From RGIG4140 sp045655105 (GTDB lineage Bacteria > Pseudomonadota > Alphaproteobacteria > CAAHEQ01 > UBA3637), in assembly GCA_045655105.1 (NCBI GenBank), contig JAZOOQ010000069.1, positions 1-46,426 on the forward strand: 46,426 bases of DNA. The letters run 5' to 3'. Position 1 is the stretch's first letter, and the number at the start of each line of letters is the position of its first letter. Below, one piece after another: positions 16,560 to 24,933 of this stretch. A program made the position numbers and the translations under genes. Below the pieces are notes generated by a model. It saw nothing but the letters and a program-made list of their open reading frames with translations, ran no database searches and was not told the origin of the DNA.

Positions 16560-17738
16560 TCAAACCCTAAATTCTTTTGCGATAAAATCCAAATCTTTAT
16601 CGCCCCTGCCTGATAAATTCACCAAAATGATATCTTCTGGCGTTAAAGTTTTGGCAAGTTTCAGCGCATGAGCAACGGCATGTGCACTTTCAAGCGCCGG
16701 AATTATACCTTCTGTTTTGGAAAGTGTATAAAAGGCATCTAACGCTTCTTTATCATCAATTAACACATATTTGGCTCTACCTATTTTGTGTAGATAGGCA
16801 TGTTCTGGTCCAACGCTTGGATAATCTAACCCGCTTGCAATTGAGTAAACAGAGGCGGGGTTTTTGTTTTTATCTAATAAAACCAAAGATTTAAAACCTT
16901 GCATAATAGCTGTTTCTCCAAAATTAATAGAGGCGGAGTGTTCGCCGATTTTTGCTCCTTTTCCTAGGGGTTCAACGCCGATTAGTTCAACTGATTTATC
17001 ATCAATAAATGAGCTAAAAATGCCAATGGCATTTGATCCGCCACCAACACAAGCAATAATTTTATCAGGTAAGTGACCAGTCATTTCTATTATTTGATCT
17101 TTGGATTCTTGTCCAATCACAGATTGGTAATCTCTAACCATTAAAGGGAATGGATGGGGACCCAAGACTGAACCAATGCAATAAAGTGAATCATCAAGGT
17201 TGTTTAAATAAGATTTAAAAGCGCTATCAACAGCTTCTTTTAATGATTTTTGACCATCTGTAACAGGTATGATTTTGGCCCCCAGTAATTTCATACGAAG
17301 AACGTTTGGTTGTTGTTTTGCAATATCTGTTTCACCCATATGAACTTCGCATTTAAGACCCAAATAAGCTGCGGCTGTTGCCATAGCAACGCCATGTTGT
17401 CCTGCGCCAGTTTCGGCGATTAATTTTTTCTTTCCCATATATTTTGCTAACAGTGCTTCCCCAATTGCATGATTGAGTTTATGAGCACCGGTATGATTTA
17501 AATCTTCTCTTTTTAAATAGATTTGAGCACCACCGATTTTTTGGCTTAAATTTTTTGCAAACGTAATAGGAGTTGGTCTTCCTTGGTATGTTTTTCTGAT
17601 ATATTTTAGTTGATCAAGAAATGTTTGATTTGTTTTTAATTCGTAGTAGGCTTTTTCTATTTTATTCATTTCTTTTTTTAAATTTTCGGGGATGAAAGCG
17701 CCGCCAAATTCCCCAAAAAAACCATTAGATTTTTTCAT
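16560..17738 (-). CDS. trpB: Tryptophan synthase beta subunit
   Basis: 392 residues, the usual TrpB1 length. It joins indole and serine using pyridoxal phosphate. The PLP lysine is Lys87 in HTGAHKLNHA; the catalytic Glu is in ETGAGQHG (residue 109); the phosphate-binding loop is GGGSNA. No trpA or other trp gene lies next to it, so it may be regulated apart from the rest of the pathway or used for indole salvage. AAAGGAAAATTA precedes ATG 17738. A short frame with tandem Trp codons lies 85 bases upstream. Confidence 0.96.
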   Translation of the reverse strand: MKKSNGFFGEFGGAFIPENLKKEMNKIEKAYYELKTNQTFLDQLKYIRKTYQGRPTPITFAKNLSQKIGGAQIYLKREDLNHTGAHKLNHAIGEALLAKYMGKKKLIAETGAGQHGVAMATAAAYLGLKCEVHMGETDIAKQQPNVLRMKLLGAKIIPVTDGQKSLKEAVDSAFKSYLNNLDDSLYCIGSVLGPHPFPLMVRDYQSVIGQESKDQIIEMTGHLPDKIIACVGGGSNAIGIFSSFIDDKSVELIGVEPLGKGAKIGEHSASINFGETAIMQGFKSLVLLDKNKNPASVYSIASGLDYPSVGPEHAYLHKIGRAKYVLIDDKEALDAFYTLSKTEGIIPALESAHAVAHALKLAKTLTPEDIILVNLSGRGDKDLDFIAKEFRV

Positions 17739-17816
17739 TAATTTTCCTTTTTTATTTATATGAATTTTATTGATTATTAACCGTTTTTGGATGGTTAGTC
17801 CGTTAAATATAAATGA

Positions 17817-17830
17817 GGTGCCTTAGCACC
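17817..17830 (-). promoter_or_regulatory. Small hairpin at the end of trpL
   Basis: GGTGC (17830-17826) pairs with GCACC (17821-17817) around TAAG. The left arm includes part of the second Trp codon and the loop holds the leader stop codon, so ribosome position would decide whether it folds. No T-tract follows, so it is not a standard terminator. Confidence 0.5.
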
Positions 17831-17891
17831 ACCACAAATTATGAGATGTTGAATATTTAAAAAAAGAAAATTGCATCGAAATGTTTTTCAT
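17823..17891 (-). CDS. trpL: Tryptophan leader peptide upstream of trpB
   Basis: A 22-codon frame with adjacent Trp codons at residues 20-21 (TGG TGG), then Cys and stop TAA. Trp is rare and this position before trpB is what attenuator peptides look like. There is no Shine-Dalgarno sequence. The ATG lies nine bases past a TATAAA box, so the RNA is probably leaderless. Downstream, TAACC (17797-17793) and TTAAC (17806-17802) could compete for GGTTAA (17782-17777), but neither hairpin is followed by a T-tract. The control mechanism is therefore unclear. Confidence 0.75.
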   Translation of the reverse strand: MKNISMQFSFFKYSTSHNLWWC

Positions 17892-17900
17892 AGGTTTAAT

Positions 17901-17928
17901 TTTATAAGAATTAACAAATAAATGTCAA
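17901..17928 (-). promoter_or_regulatory. trpL-trpB promoter
   Basis: TTGACA (17928-17923), 16-base spacer, TATAAA (17906-17901). The expected start lies about three bases before the trpL ATG. Confidence 0.75.
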
Positions 17929-17992
17929 TAAAAAATTTGTTTAAATAATCAGTGTTGATATAGCAGTTCGTGTTTATTTTTTGCTGAATAGC

Positions 17993-18021
17993 AAAAAACC
18001 ACTCGCAAAGAGTGGTTTTTT
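17993..18021 (-). terminator. tRNA-Val terminator
   Basis: AAAAAACCACTC pairs with GAGTGGTTTTTT around a five-base loop, three bases past the tRNA end. Confidence 0.92.
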
Positions 18022-18023
18022 AT

Positions 18024-18100
18024 TGGTAGGCGACTACGGATTCGAACCGCAGACCCCCTCGGTGTAAACGAGGTGCTCTAACCAGCTGAGCTAGTCGCCC
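18024..18100 (-). tRNA. tRNA-Val (anticodon TAC)
   Basis: GGGCGAC acceptor paired with GTCGCCT; anticodon loop TTTACAC; T-loop TTCGAAT; encoded CCA at 18026-18024. Confidence 0.96.
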
Positions 18101-18106
18101 TTTTTT

Positions 18107-18140
18107 AAAAGGATGATATACTTATACCATCCTTTTTTTT
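18107..18140 (-). terminator. hup terminator containing the tRNA-Val -10 box
   Basis: GGATGGTATA (18132-18123) pairs over all ten positions (one G-T) with TATATCATCC (18120-18111), loop AG, with AAAA/TTTT extension. The T-tract is only four long. The tRNA-Val -10 hexamer TATAAG lies inside the stem. Confidence 0.75.
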
Positions 18141-18149
18141 AAATGTCAA
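18121..18149 (-). promoter_or_regulatory. tRNA-Val promoter
   Basis: TTGACA (18149-18144), 17-base spacer, TATAAG (18126-18121). The -35 box begins ten bases after the hup stop codon. Confidence 0.85.
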
Positions 18150-18158
18150 TAAAAAAAA

Positions 18159-18440
18159 TTATTTTTTGTTGACAATATCTTTTAAACCTTTACCAGCGCG
18201 GAATTTTGGTTGGTAAGATGCTGGAATTTTGATTGTTTCCCCTGTTTGTGGGTTGCGGCCTGTTGTTGCTGCACGTTTTGTTGAGCAGAATGTACCGAAG
18301 TTTGTGATGCGAACTTCGTCATTTCCGTTTTGGATTGTTGAAGAAACAACATTGTAGAATGAATCCAATGCTTTTGATGTGATTGTTTTTGGTAAACCGG
18401 ATGCTGCTGCAACTGCATCAACTAATTCTTGTTTGTTCAT
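18159..18440 (-). CDS. hup: HU-family histone-like DNA-binding protein
   Basis: 93 residues, standard HU length. MNKQELVDAVA begins the dimerisation helices; NFGTF and the arm segment GRNPQTGETIKIPAS include the conserved GRNP with the intercalating proline. HU bends and compacts DNA. Position directly after lon matches the usual alphaproteobacterial lon-hupB order, but a terminator and a separate promoter lie between them here. AAAGGAG precedes ATG 18440. Confidence 0.96.
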   Translation of the reverse strand: MNKQELVDAVAAASGLPKTITSKALDSFYNVVSSTIQNGNDEVRITNFGTFCSTKRAATTGRNPQTGETIKIPASYQPKFRAGKGLKDIVNKK

Positions 18441-18498
18441 TATAAACTCCTTTAAAACTTTTGTTTAAGTTAAACAGGGAATCTCCCTTACAAACGCT

Positions 18499-18528
18499 AT
18501 CTTAACGGGTATTTTAGAAAATTGTCAA
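18499..18528 (-). promoter_or_regulatory. hup promoter
   Basis: TTGACA (18528-18523), 18-base spacer, TAAGAT (18504-18499). Confidence 0.75.
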
Positions 18529-18698
18529 CACTCTTTTTTATTATTTTATAAAAAAGAATGCTTTTTTTCTTTTTTATTTATGTAATGTAAGGATTTGTAT
18601 TTGATAATCTATTGATTTATTTATTTTTTTTATTTTAAATATGATTCGCGTTTTTTTTGATTTTTTTGTTCCAATATATTGATTTTTTGTCTTTTTGT
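18529..18698. other. AT-rich spacer between lon and hup
   Basis: About 170 bases dominated by T runs. I see no open frame with a start and ribosome-binding site, and no hairpin beyond the lon terminator that follows. Confidence 0.6.
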
Positions 18699-18736
18699 GA
18701 AAAAAGAGGGAAAATTTTTTATTTTTCCCTCTTTTC
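18699..18736 (-). terminator. lon terminator
   Basis: On the minus strand GAAAAGAGGGAAAA pairs with TTTTCCCTCTTTTTTC around an eight-to-ten-base A/T loop. Confidence 0.85.
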
Positions 18737-18759
18737 AATAAGATAAACAGTTTTTATTT

Positions 18760-21132
18760 TTATTTCTTTTTTGTTGCTTTTTTAACTGTTTTTTTCTCTT
18801 TACTAGTTGTTTTTGTTTTTTTTGTTAAGGCATGTTCTAATACCACTAAGGCATCGCTTACCGGAATAATTTTTAATCCTTCTTTAACATTATCTGGAAT
18901 TTCTTCCAAGTCTTTAATGTTTTCCTTTGGAATTAAAACAGTTTTAATTCCAGCTCTTAAAGCTGCTAAAAGTTTTTCTTTTAATCCGCCAATAGCAAGA
19001 ACTCTGCCTCGCAATGTGATTTCCCCAGTCATAGCAATATCTTTTCGAACAGGAATGCCTGTAAATGCAGAAACAAGACTTGTCATCATTGTAATCCCAG
19101 CAGAAGGACCATCTTTAGGGGTTGCACCTTCAGGAACATGAACATGGATATCATTTTTTTCAAATGCTTCATCATCAATTCCAAAATCATGAGCATGAGC
19201 TCTGATGAATGAAAGAGCAGCTTCAACCGATTCTTTCATCACATCACCTAATTGACCAGTTAATTTGATTCTTCCTTTTCCTGGTAAAGTGACTGCTTCA
19301 ATTGAAAGAATATCACCACCAACTTCTGTCCACGCCAAACCAGTTGTTGTTCCAATTTGATCTTCTTTTTCTACAACACCAAAACTAAATTTTTCAACAC
19401 CTGAATATTTTTTCAAATTTTTAGGTGTTACTGTAATGGATTTAATGTTTTCGAGTTGAATTTCTTTAAGAGCTTTACGTGCAATTTTTGAAATTTCTCT
19501 TTCAAGATTTCTAACCCCAGATTCTCTCGTATAACAACGAATCAGTTGAATAATTGCCTCGTCTGAAATTTTAAGTTCTTTAGAAGTGATACCAGTTAAA
19601 TCAAATTGTTTTTTAATTAAATGCCGTTTGGCAATTTGAAGTTTTTCATCTTCTGTATATCCAGAAAGATGAATAATTTCCATTCTATCCTTCAAAGGTC
19701 TTGGCATATTTAAAGAGTTTGCCGTTGTAATAAACATTACATTTGATAAATCATAATCAACTTCAACATAGTTATCATTAAATGAGGTATTTTGCTCTGG
19801 ATCCAAAACCTCTAATAAAGCTGAAGATGGATCGCCACGGTGATCATGCGCTAATTTATCAATTTCATCCAAAAGGAAAAGAGGATTAATTGTTTTTGCT
19901 TTTTTCATTCCTTGTATGATTTTTCCTGGCATAGCTCCAATATAGGTGCGTCTATGACCTCTAATTTCAGATTCGTCATGCATACCACCAAGTGCAGCAC
20001 GAACAAATTTTCGACCAGTTGCTCTTGCAATGGATTGACCTAAAGATGTTTTGCCAACCCCCGGAGGGCCAACAAAACAAAGAATTGATCCTTTGAGGCA
20101 ATTTGTTCGTTTTTGAACGGCTAAAAATTCTAAAATGCGTTCTTTAACTTTTTCAAGACCATAGTGATCTTCATCTAAAATGCGTTGGGCTTCTAATAAA
20201 TCATTTTGAAGCGTTGATTTTTTTCGCCATGGGATATTAATCAACCATTCAAGATAATTTCGAACAACTGTGGATTCCGCAGACATTGGACCCATCATTT
20301 GAAGCTTTTTGAGCTCAGAAAGAGCTTTTTCTCTGGCTTCTTTTGGCATGCCTGCTTTTTTTATTTTCTTTTCAATAGATTTAATTTCTCCGCCATCTTC
20401 GGAATCACCTAATTCTTTTTGAATGGCTTTCATTTGTTCGTTCAGATAATATTCGCGATGACTTTTTTCCATTTGCCGTTTTACGCGTTTTCTGATTTTT
20501 CTTTCAACTTGTAAAACGCCAATTTCCTTTTCCATTGCTTGGTAAAGGGCTTCTAATCTTTTGCTTAATGAGTCGATTTCAAGAATTTTTTGCTTTTCTT
20601 CAACTTTTAAAGTTAAATGTGTTGCAACAATATCTGCAAATTTTTCTGGATTTTTAATTTGAGAAATAGCAGCTAACACTTCAGGACCGATACGTTTATT
20701 TAACCGCACATAATTTTCAAATTGAATAGCAACTGAACGGTTTAATGCTTCAATTTCTGTTTCTTTATCCAAAACATCTGGTAAAATTTCAGCATGAGCT
20801 TCAAAAAAGGTTGTGTTTTGAGTCCATTCAATAACTTTTGCTCTGCAAATACCTTCAATTAAAATTTTAACCGTTCCATCTGGTAATTTTAATAATTGTA
20901 AGATGTTAGCCAATGTTCCAACTTTATATAAATCACCTGGATATGGTACGTCAACAAGAGCATCAGTTTGAGCAACAAGTAAGATTTGTTTGTTGTTTTC
21001 CATCGCATTTTCAAGTGCAGCAATTGATTTATCTCTTCCAACAAAAAGTGGAACAACTACATGTGGAAAAACAATAATATCTCTTAATGGTAAAACAGGA
21101 TAAAGACCATCAATCATTTCTTGGTTACTCAT
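18760..21132 (-). CDS. lon: ATP-dependent protease La
   Basis: 790 residues. Cytoplasmic AAA+ protease that removes damaged and regulatory proteins. In order: LON substrate-binding domain (YPVLPLRDIIVFPHVVVPLF near the start), coiled-coil region, AAA+ module with Walker A GPPGVGKTS and the LGGMHDESEIRGHRRTYIG segment, and the Ser-Lys protease domain with the catalytic Ser in PKDGPSAG and Lys in GGLKEKLLA. The last 25 residues are a Lys/Thr-rich tail. I start at ATG 21132, preceded by AAAGGACAAAA; an in-frame ATG at 21162 adds ten poorly conserved residues. Confidence 0.96.
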   Translation of the reverse strand: MSNQEMIDGLYPVLPLRDIIVFPHVVVPLFVGRDKSIAALENAMENNKQILLVAQTDALVDVPYPGDLYKVGTLANILQLLKLPDGTVKILIEGICRAKVIEWTQNTTFFEAHAEILPDVLDKETEIEALNRSVAIQFENYVRLNKRIGPEVLAAISQIKNPEKFADIVATHLTLKVEEKQKILEIDSLSKRLEALYQAMEKEIGVLQVERKIRKRVKRQMEKSHREYYLNEQMKAIQKELGDSEDGGEIKSIEKKIKKAGMPKEAREKALSELKKLQMMGPMSAESTVVRNYLEWLINIPWRKKSTLQNDLLEAQRILDEDHYGLEKVKERILEFLAVQKRTNCLKGSILCFVGPPGVGKTSLGQSIARATGRKFVRAALGGMHDESEIRGHRRTYIGAMPGKIIQGMKKAKTINPLFLLDEIDKLAHDHRGDPSSALLEVLDPEQNTSFNDNYVEVDYDLSNVMFITTANSLNMPRPLKDRMEIIHLSGYTEDEKLQIAKRHLIKKQFDLTGITSKELKISDEAIIQLIRCYTRESGVRNLEREISKIARKALKEIQLENIKSITVTPKNLKKYSGVEKFSFGVVEKEDQIGTTTGLAWTEVGGDILSIEAVTLPGKGRIKLTGQLGDVMKESVEAALSFIRAHAHDFGIDDEAFEKNDIHVHVPEGATPKDGPSAGITMMTSLVSAFTGIPVRKDIAMTGEITLRGRVLAIGGLKEKLLAALRAGIKTVLIPKENIKDLEEIPDNVKEGLKIIPVSDALVVLEHALTKKTKTTSKEKKTVKKATKKK

Positions 21133-21293
21133 TTTTGTCCTTTCTTTATCGATTTTTGGCATTGTTATTTATTTTTCAAATAGGGTGATTGTAAATAAAA
21201 TGCACTATTTTTTTTTAGTCTCTCAATTTATTTTTTTATAATACTATATATGTATGTCTTTTTTTTATAAAAGTAAAGAGATGTTTTTTTATT

Positions 21294-21326
21294 TTAAAAA
21301 AAAGAGGGGTTTTATTATCCCTCTTT
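21294..21326 (-). terminator. clpX terminator
   Basis: AAAGAGGG pairs with CCCTCTTT; on the minus strand the right arm runs into a T-tract of eight. It separates clpX from lon. Confidence 0.85.
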
Positions 21327-21354
21327 TTCTTTAATTTTTTTTATTATGAGTTGT

Positions 21355-22626
21355 TTATTTTTTTATAAATTTTGGTTTTTTCTTGTTTGTTACAACATCT
21401 TTATCAATAACAACTTCTTTAACATCTTTTTTAGCTGGAAGTGTATACATTACATCAAGTAATAAATTTTCCATGATGGAACGAAGTCCTCGAGCACCTG
21501 TTTTTCTTTCAATAGCTTTTTTTGCAATTTCTTGATAGGCTTCATCTGTTACAGTTAATGTAACATTATCCATTTTTAAAAGAGCTTGATATTGTTTAAC
21601 TAAAGCATTTTTTGGTTCTTTTAAAATTGAAATTAATGCTTCTTCATCTAATTCTTCTAAACTAACAATAACGGGTAAACGACCGATAAATTCAGGAATA
21701 AGACCAAATTTTAATAGATCATCTGGTTCCAGTTTTTCTAACAATTCAGAAACATTTTTTTCTTCACCAGATGTTTTTTCAGCGCCAAAACCAATTGCAT
21801 AAGATTCTTCTCGTCTTGCAATAACCTTTTCAATTCCAGCAAATGCCCCACCACAAATAAATAAAATATTTTGAGTGTTAACTTTGATGTATTCTTGATT
21901 TGGATGTTTGCGACCGCCTTGAGGTGGTAAAGAAGCAACTGTACCTTCAATCATTTTTAAAAGAGCTTGTTGAACGCCTTCACCTGACACATCTCGTGTA
22001 ATAGATGGACCATCAGATTTTCTGGCAATTTTATCAATTTCATCGATATAAATAATGCCTCGTTCTGCTTTTTCAACATCATAATTTGCGTTTTGTAATA
22101 ATTTAAGTACAACGTTCTCAACGTCTTCTCCAACATAACCAGCTTCGGTTAATGTTGTGGCATCAGCAATTGCAAAAGGAACATTTAAAACTTTTGCAAG
22201 TGTTTTTGCAAGTAATGTTTTTCCACTTCCTGTAGGTCCTAAAAATAAAACATTAGATTTTTCGATTTCGACCTGAGACTCATCTTTTAAAGAGGCAAGT
22301 CTTTTGTAATGGTTATAAACAGCAACAGAAAGAGCTTTTTTTGCTTTGTGTTGGCCAATAACATATTCATCTAAAAATTTATGAATTTCTTGAGGTGTTT
22401 TTAACGTTGGTTCTGCAGATGCAGTTGTTTCTTCTTTGGGGTCTGTAGATTCGGTTAAAACACTTTTGCAAAGATCAATACATTCATCGCAAATAAAAAC
22501 GGTTCTAGTTGTTCCATCAATATCTTTTTGCGGTTTTCCGGCAATTAATCGACTGACTTCATTTTGCGTTTTATTGCAAAAAGAGCATTTTAATTCCGTT
22601 GAAGAGGGCGTGTCATTTTTAATCAT
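21355..22626 (-). CDS. clpX: ATP-dependent Clp protease ATP-binding subunit ClpX
   Basis: 423 residues. Hexameric unfoldase that feeds ClpP. An N-terminal zinc-binding domain (CSFCNKTQ and FICDECIDLC) precedes the AAA+ module with Walker A GPTGSGKTLLAK, Walker B IIYIDEIDKI and the pore-loop region around YVGEDVE. Its ATG follows the clpP stop with no gap (TAAATG), so the two are translationally coupled. A clear GGAG ribosome-binding site lies within the end of clpP. Confidence 0.97.
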   Translation of the reverse strand: MIKNDTPSSTELKCSFCNKTQNEVSRLIAGKPQKDIDGTTRTVFICDECIDLCKSVLTESTDPKEETTASAEPTLKTPQEIHKFLDEYVIGQHKAKKALSVAVYNHYKRLASLKDESQVEIEKSNVLFLGPTGSGKTLLAKTLAKVLNVPFAIADATTLTEAGYVGEDVENVVLKLLQNANYDVEKAERGIIYIDEIDKIARKSDGPSITRDVSGEGVQQALLKMIEGTVASLPPQGGRKHPNQEYIKVNTQNILFICGGAFAGIEKVIARREESYAIGFGAEKTSGEEKNVSELLEKLEPDDLLKFGLIPEFIGRLPVIVSLEELDEEALISILKEPKNALVKQYQALLKMDNVTLTVTDEAYQEIAKKAIERKTGARGLRSIMENLLLDVMYTLPAKKDVKEVVIDKDVVTNKKKPKFIKK

Positions 22627-23247
22627 TTATTTCTCCGGTTTTGAGATTACTTCATCAACCAAGCCAAATTTTTTCGCTTCTTCAGCTGTCATGAAATTAT
22701 CGCGTTCCATTGCTTGTTCAATCACTGAAAGAGGTTGACCTGTTTGTTCAACATAAATTTGATTTAATCTGGCTTTAATGGATAAAATTTCTTTTGCATG
22801 AATTTCAATATCTGTTGCCTGACCTTGAAAGCCACCGGATGGTTGGTGAATCATCACTCTAGAATTTGGTAAGGCAAATCTGCGCCCTTTTGCACCGCAG
22901 CATAACAATAAACTCCCCATCGAAGCGGCTTGCCCCATCACAACCGTTGATACTGGACACTTAATATAATTCATTGTATCCAAAATAGCAAGGCCAGAGG
23001 TAACAACGCCGCCCGGAGAGTTGATATAAAAAGAGATTTCTTTTTTTGCGTTTTCAGCTTCTAAAAATAAAAGTTGAGCGCAGATAAGAGAAGCTACTTG
23101 GTCGTTTACTTCGCCTGTTAAAAAGATAATTCTTTCTTTGAGTAAACGAGAATAAATGTCAAATGCTCTTTCGCCTCTGCCAGTTTGTTCAATAACAGTG
23201 GGAACAAGCATATCCATAATGGGGCTTAACTTATCTGAATAACGCAT
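22627..23247 (-). CDS. clpP: ATP-dependent Clp protease proteolytic subunit
   Basis: 206 residues. Serine peptidase forming the two-ring chamber used with ClpX. Catalytic Ser109 is in GQAASMGS and His134 in MIHQPSGG; the Asp lies in the MERDNFM segment, all at standard spacing. The first 12-15 residues are probably removed as a propeptide, as in E. coli. Middle gene of tig-clpP-clpX; 28 bases separate it from tig. Confidence 0.97.
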   Translation of the reverse strand: MRYSDKLSPIMDMLVPTVIEQTGRGERAFDIYSRLLKERIIFLTGEVNDQVASLICAQLLFLEAENAKKEISFYINSPGGVVTSGLAILDTMNYIKCPVSTVVMGQAASMGSLLLCCGAKGRRFALPNSRVMIHQPSGGFQGQATDIEIHAKEILSIKARLNQIYVEQTGQPLSVIEQAMERDNFMTAEEAKKFGLVDEVISKPEK

Positions 23248-23275
23248 TTTTAAGAACTCCTTATTTTCTTATTGA

Positions 23276-24595
23276 TTATTTTTTTGGTGCATCTGGATTG
23301 TATGCATACAATTCATCGGCTGAAAGATTTTCTTCATTGATTTTAACAACCGTCAAAACATAATCAACAACTTTTTCTTCAAACAATGGTGCTTTTAATG
23401 CATCTAATGCTTGAGGATTTTTTTGATAGTATTCAAAAACGATTTTTTCTTGTCCTGGATAACGACGAGCTTCTTGCATAACTGCTTTTGTTAAATCATC
23501 TTGAGTTAAAGTGATTTTGTTTTCATTTGCAATTTCTGCAAGTAACAAGCCTAAGCGAACACGGCGTTCAGCAATAGCTTTATATTCTGTTTTTAAATCG
23601 TCTTCAGATTTTGATTTTTCTTCTTCATCCAATTGATTGTTCTTTTTGGCTTCTTCAAATTGTTGCCAAATAGAATTGAATTCTAAATCAACCATTCCTT
23701 GTGGAACTTCAAATGAATGTGTTTCGGCTAAAGCATCTAAAAGAGCTCTTTTTGTGTGCATACGAGCAACATTTTGATATTCTTTATCCAATTCAGTTTT
23801 AATCATTTCTTTTAATTTATCAAGTGTATCACAGCCAAACATTTTTGCAAATTCATCATCAATTGCAGGTGTAACCATTTGGCGTAATTCTTTAATAACT
23901 GTTTTAAATAAAGCTTTTTTGCCAGCTAAATCTTTAGCATGATAATTTTCAGGGAATGAAACATTTACATCAACTTCTTCGCCGATATTTTTACCTGTTA
24001 ATTGTTCTTCAAAGCCTGGAATGAATGTGTTTGAACCTAAAGCAAGGTAGTAATCTTTACCTTTTCCGCCTTTAAATTCTTCACCATCAATTGTTCCTGT
24101 GAAATCGATAACAATAACGTCACCTGTTTTTGTTTCTCTTTTTTCATCACAAGGAGCTGTTGTTTTTTTCGCATTTGCTAATTTTTCAATTGCTGCATCA
24201 ATTTCTTTATCTGTAGCAACAGCAACTAATTTTTTAACTTCTAATTTTGTTAAATCAGCTGGTTTGATTTCTGGAAGAGCTTCAACTTCCATTTTGAATT
24301 CAATATCTTTGCCTTCTTCAAAACTTGTTAATTCAATTTTTGGGCGCAAAGCTGGGCGAATTTTGTTTTCTTCTAATGTTTTAGTTGCTTTTTCTTGAAC
24401 TAAATCATCTAAAACTTCACCTTTAACAGCGTTTTCATATTTTGTTTTAATAAGACTTAATGGTGCTTGACCAGGTCTGAAACCTTGGATTTTGGCTTCT
24501 TTTCTAACTTCTTCTAATTTTGCTGTGATTTTATCTGCAAATTCATTTGCAGGGATCACAACTGTGAAAGAATGAGCTAACTTTTGTTTTTTCAT
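23276..24595 (-). CDS. tig: Trigger factor, ribosome-associated chaperone
   Basis: 439 residues. It binds nascent chains at the ribosome exit tunnel. The ribosome-binding GFRPGQAP signature is near residue 40, then an FKBP-type peptidyl-prolyl isomerase domain (GDVIVIDFTGTIDGEEFKGGKG) and a helical C-terminal arm domain. I use ATG 24595, where AAGGA is eight bases upstream; the frame is open further back, but that part is tRNA-Leu. A two-codon frame (ATG AAA TGA, 24600-24592) overlaps the start. The tRNA lies 28 bases upstream and is probably on the same transcript. Confidence 0.96.
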   Translation of the reverse strand: MKKQKLAHSFTVVIPANEFADKITAKLEEVRKEAKIQGFRPGQAPLSLIKTKYENAVKGEVLDDLVQEKATKTLEENKIRPALRPKIELTSFEEGKDIEFKMEVEALPEIKPADLTKLEVKKLVAVATDKEIDAAIEKLANAKKTTAPCDEKRETKTGDVIVIDFTGTIDGEEFKGGKGKDYYLALGSNTFIPGFEEQLTGKNIGEEVDVNVSFPENYHAKDLAGKKALFKTVIKELRQMVTPAIDDEFAKMFGCDTLDKLKEMIKTELDKEYQNVARMHTKRALLDALAETHSFEVPQGMVDLEFNSIWQQFEEAKKNNQLDEEEKSKSEDDLKTEYKAIAERRVRLGLLLAEIANENKITLTQDDLTKAVMQEARRYPGQEKIVFEYYQKNPQALDALKAPLFEEKVVDYVLTVVKINEENLSADELYAYNPDAPKK

Positions 24596-24623
24596 TTCAT
24601 AAATCCTTTTTATATCTAACTGT

Positions 24624-24707
24624 TGGTGCGGATGAAGAGACTCGAACTCCCACGCCTCTCGGCAACGGCTTCTAAGACCGTCGTGTCTACCATTCCACCA
24701 CATCCGC
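24624..24707 (-). tRNA. tRNA-Leu (anticodon TAG)
   Basis: GCGGATG acceptor; anticodon loop CTTAGAA; long class II variable arm; T-loop TTCGAGT; encoded CCA at 24626-24624. It lies just upstream of tig and no terminator separates them. Confidence 0.95.
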
Positions 24708-24859
24708 TTTCTTGATTAATCATTGAAAAATCAAAGAAAATTATTTTTTTTGTTACATGTGAGTTCTTTTTTTCACACAATCAACAGACTATATAACATA
24801 TTAAATAAAAAAAATAAAGAGTTTTTTATCTCTTTTTTTTATGAAAAATTTTAATTTAC

Positions 24860-24888
24860 TTGAAAAACAATGTTTTTTCTTGTATACT
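24860..24888 (+). promoter_or_regulatory. prfC promoter
   Basis: TTGAAA (24860-24865), 17-base spacer, TATACT (24883-24888). Confidence 0.8.
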
Positions 24889-24933
24889 TTTCAAACTTTT
24901 TAAATGTTTAAAATAAAATTTCTTAGAGGACTT

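Noticed and set aside
17760..17820. Intrinsic terminator between trpL and trpB
   Set aside because: The hairpins possible here (for example TAACC/GGTTA) are short and not followed by a T-tract.
24596..24703. N-terminal extension of the trigger factor frame
   Set aside because: These codons are the complement of tRNA-Leu and its spacer; the true start at 24595 has a ribosome-binding site.
24801..24841. Terminator-like hairpin AAAGAG/CTCTTT upstream of prfC
   Set aside because: The stem is only six A/T-rich pairs and no gene ends here on either strand; it is probably chance in AT-rich sequence.
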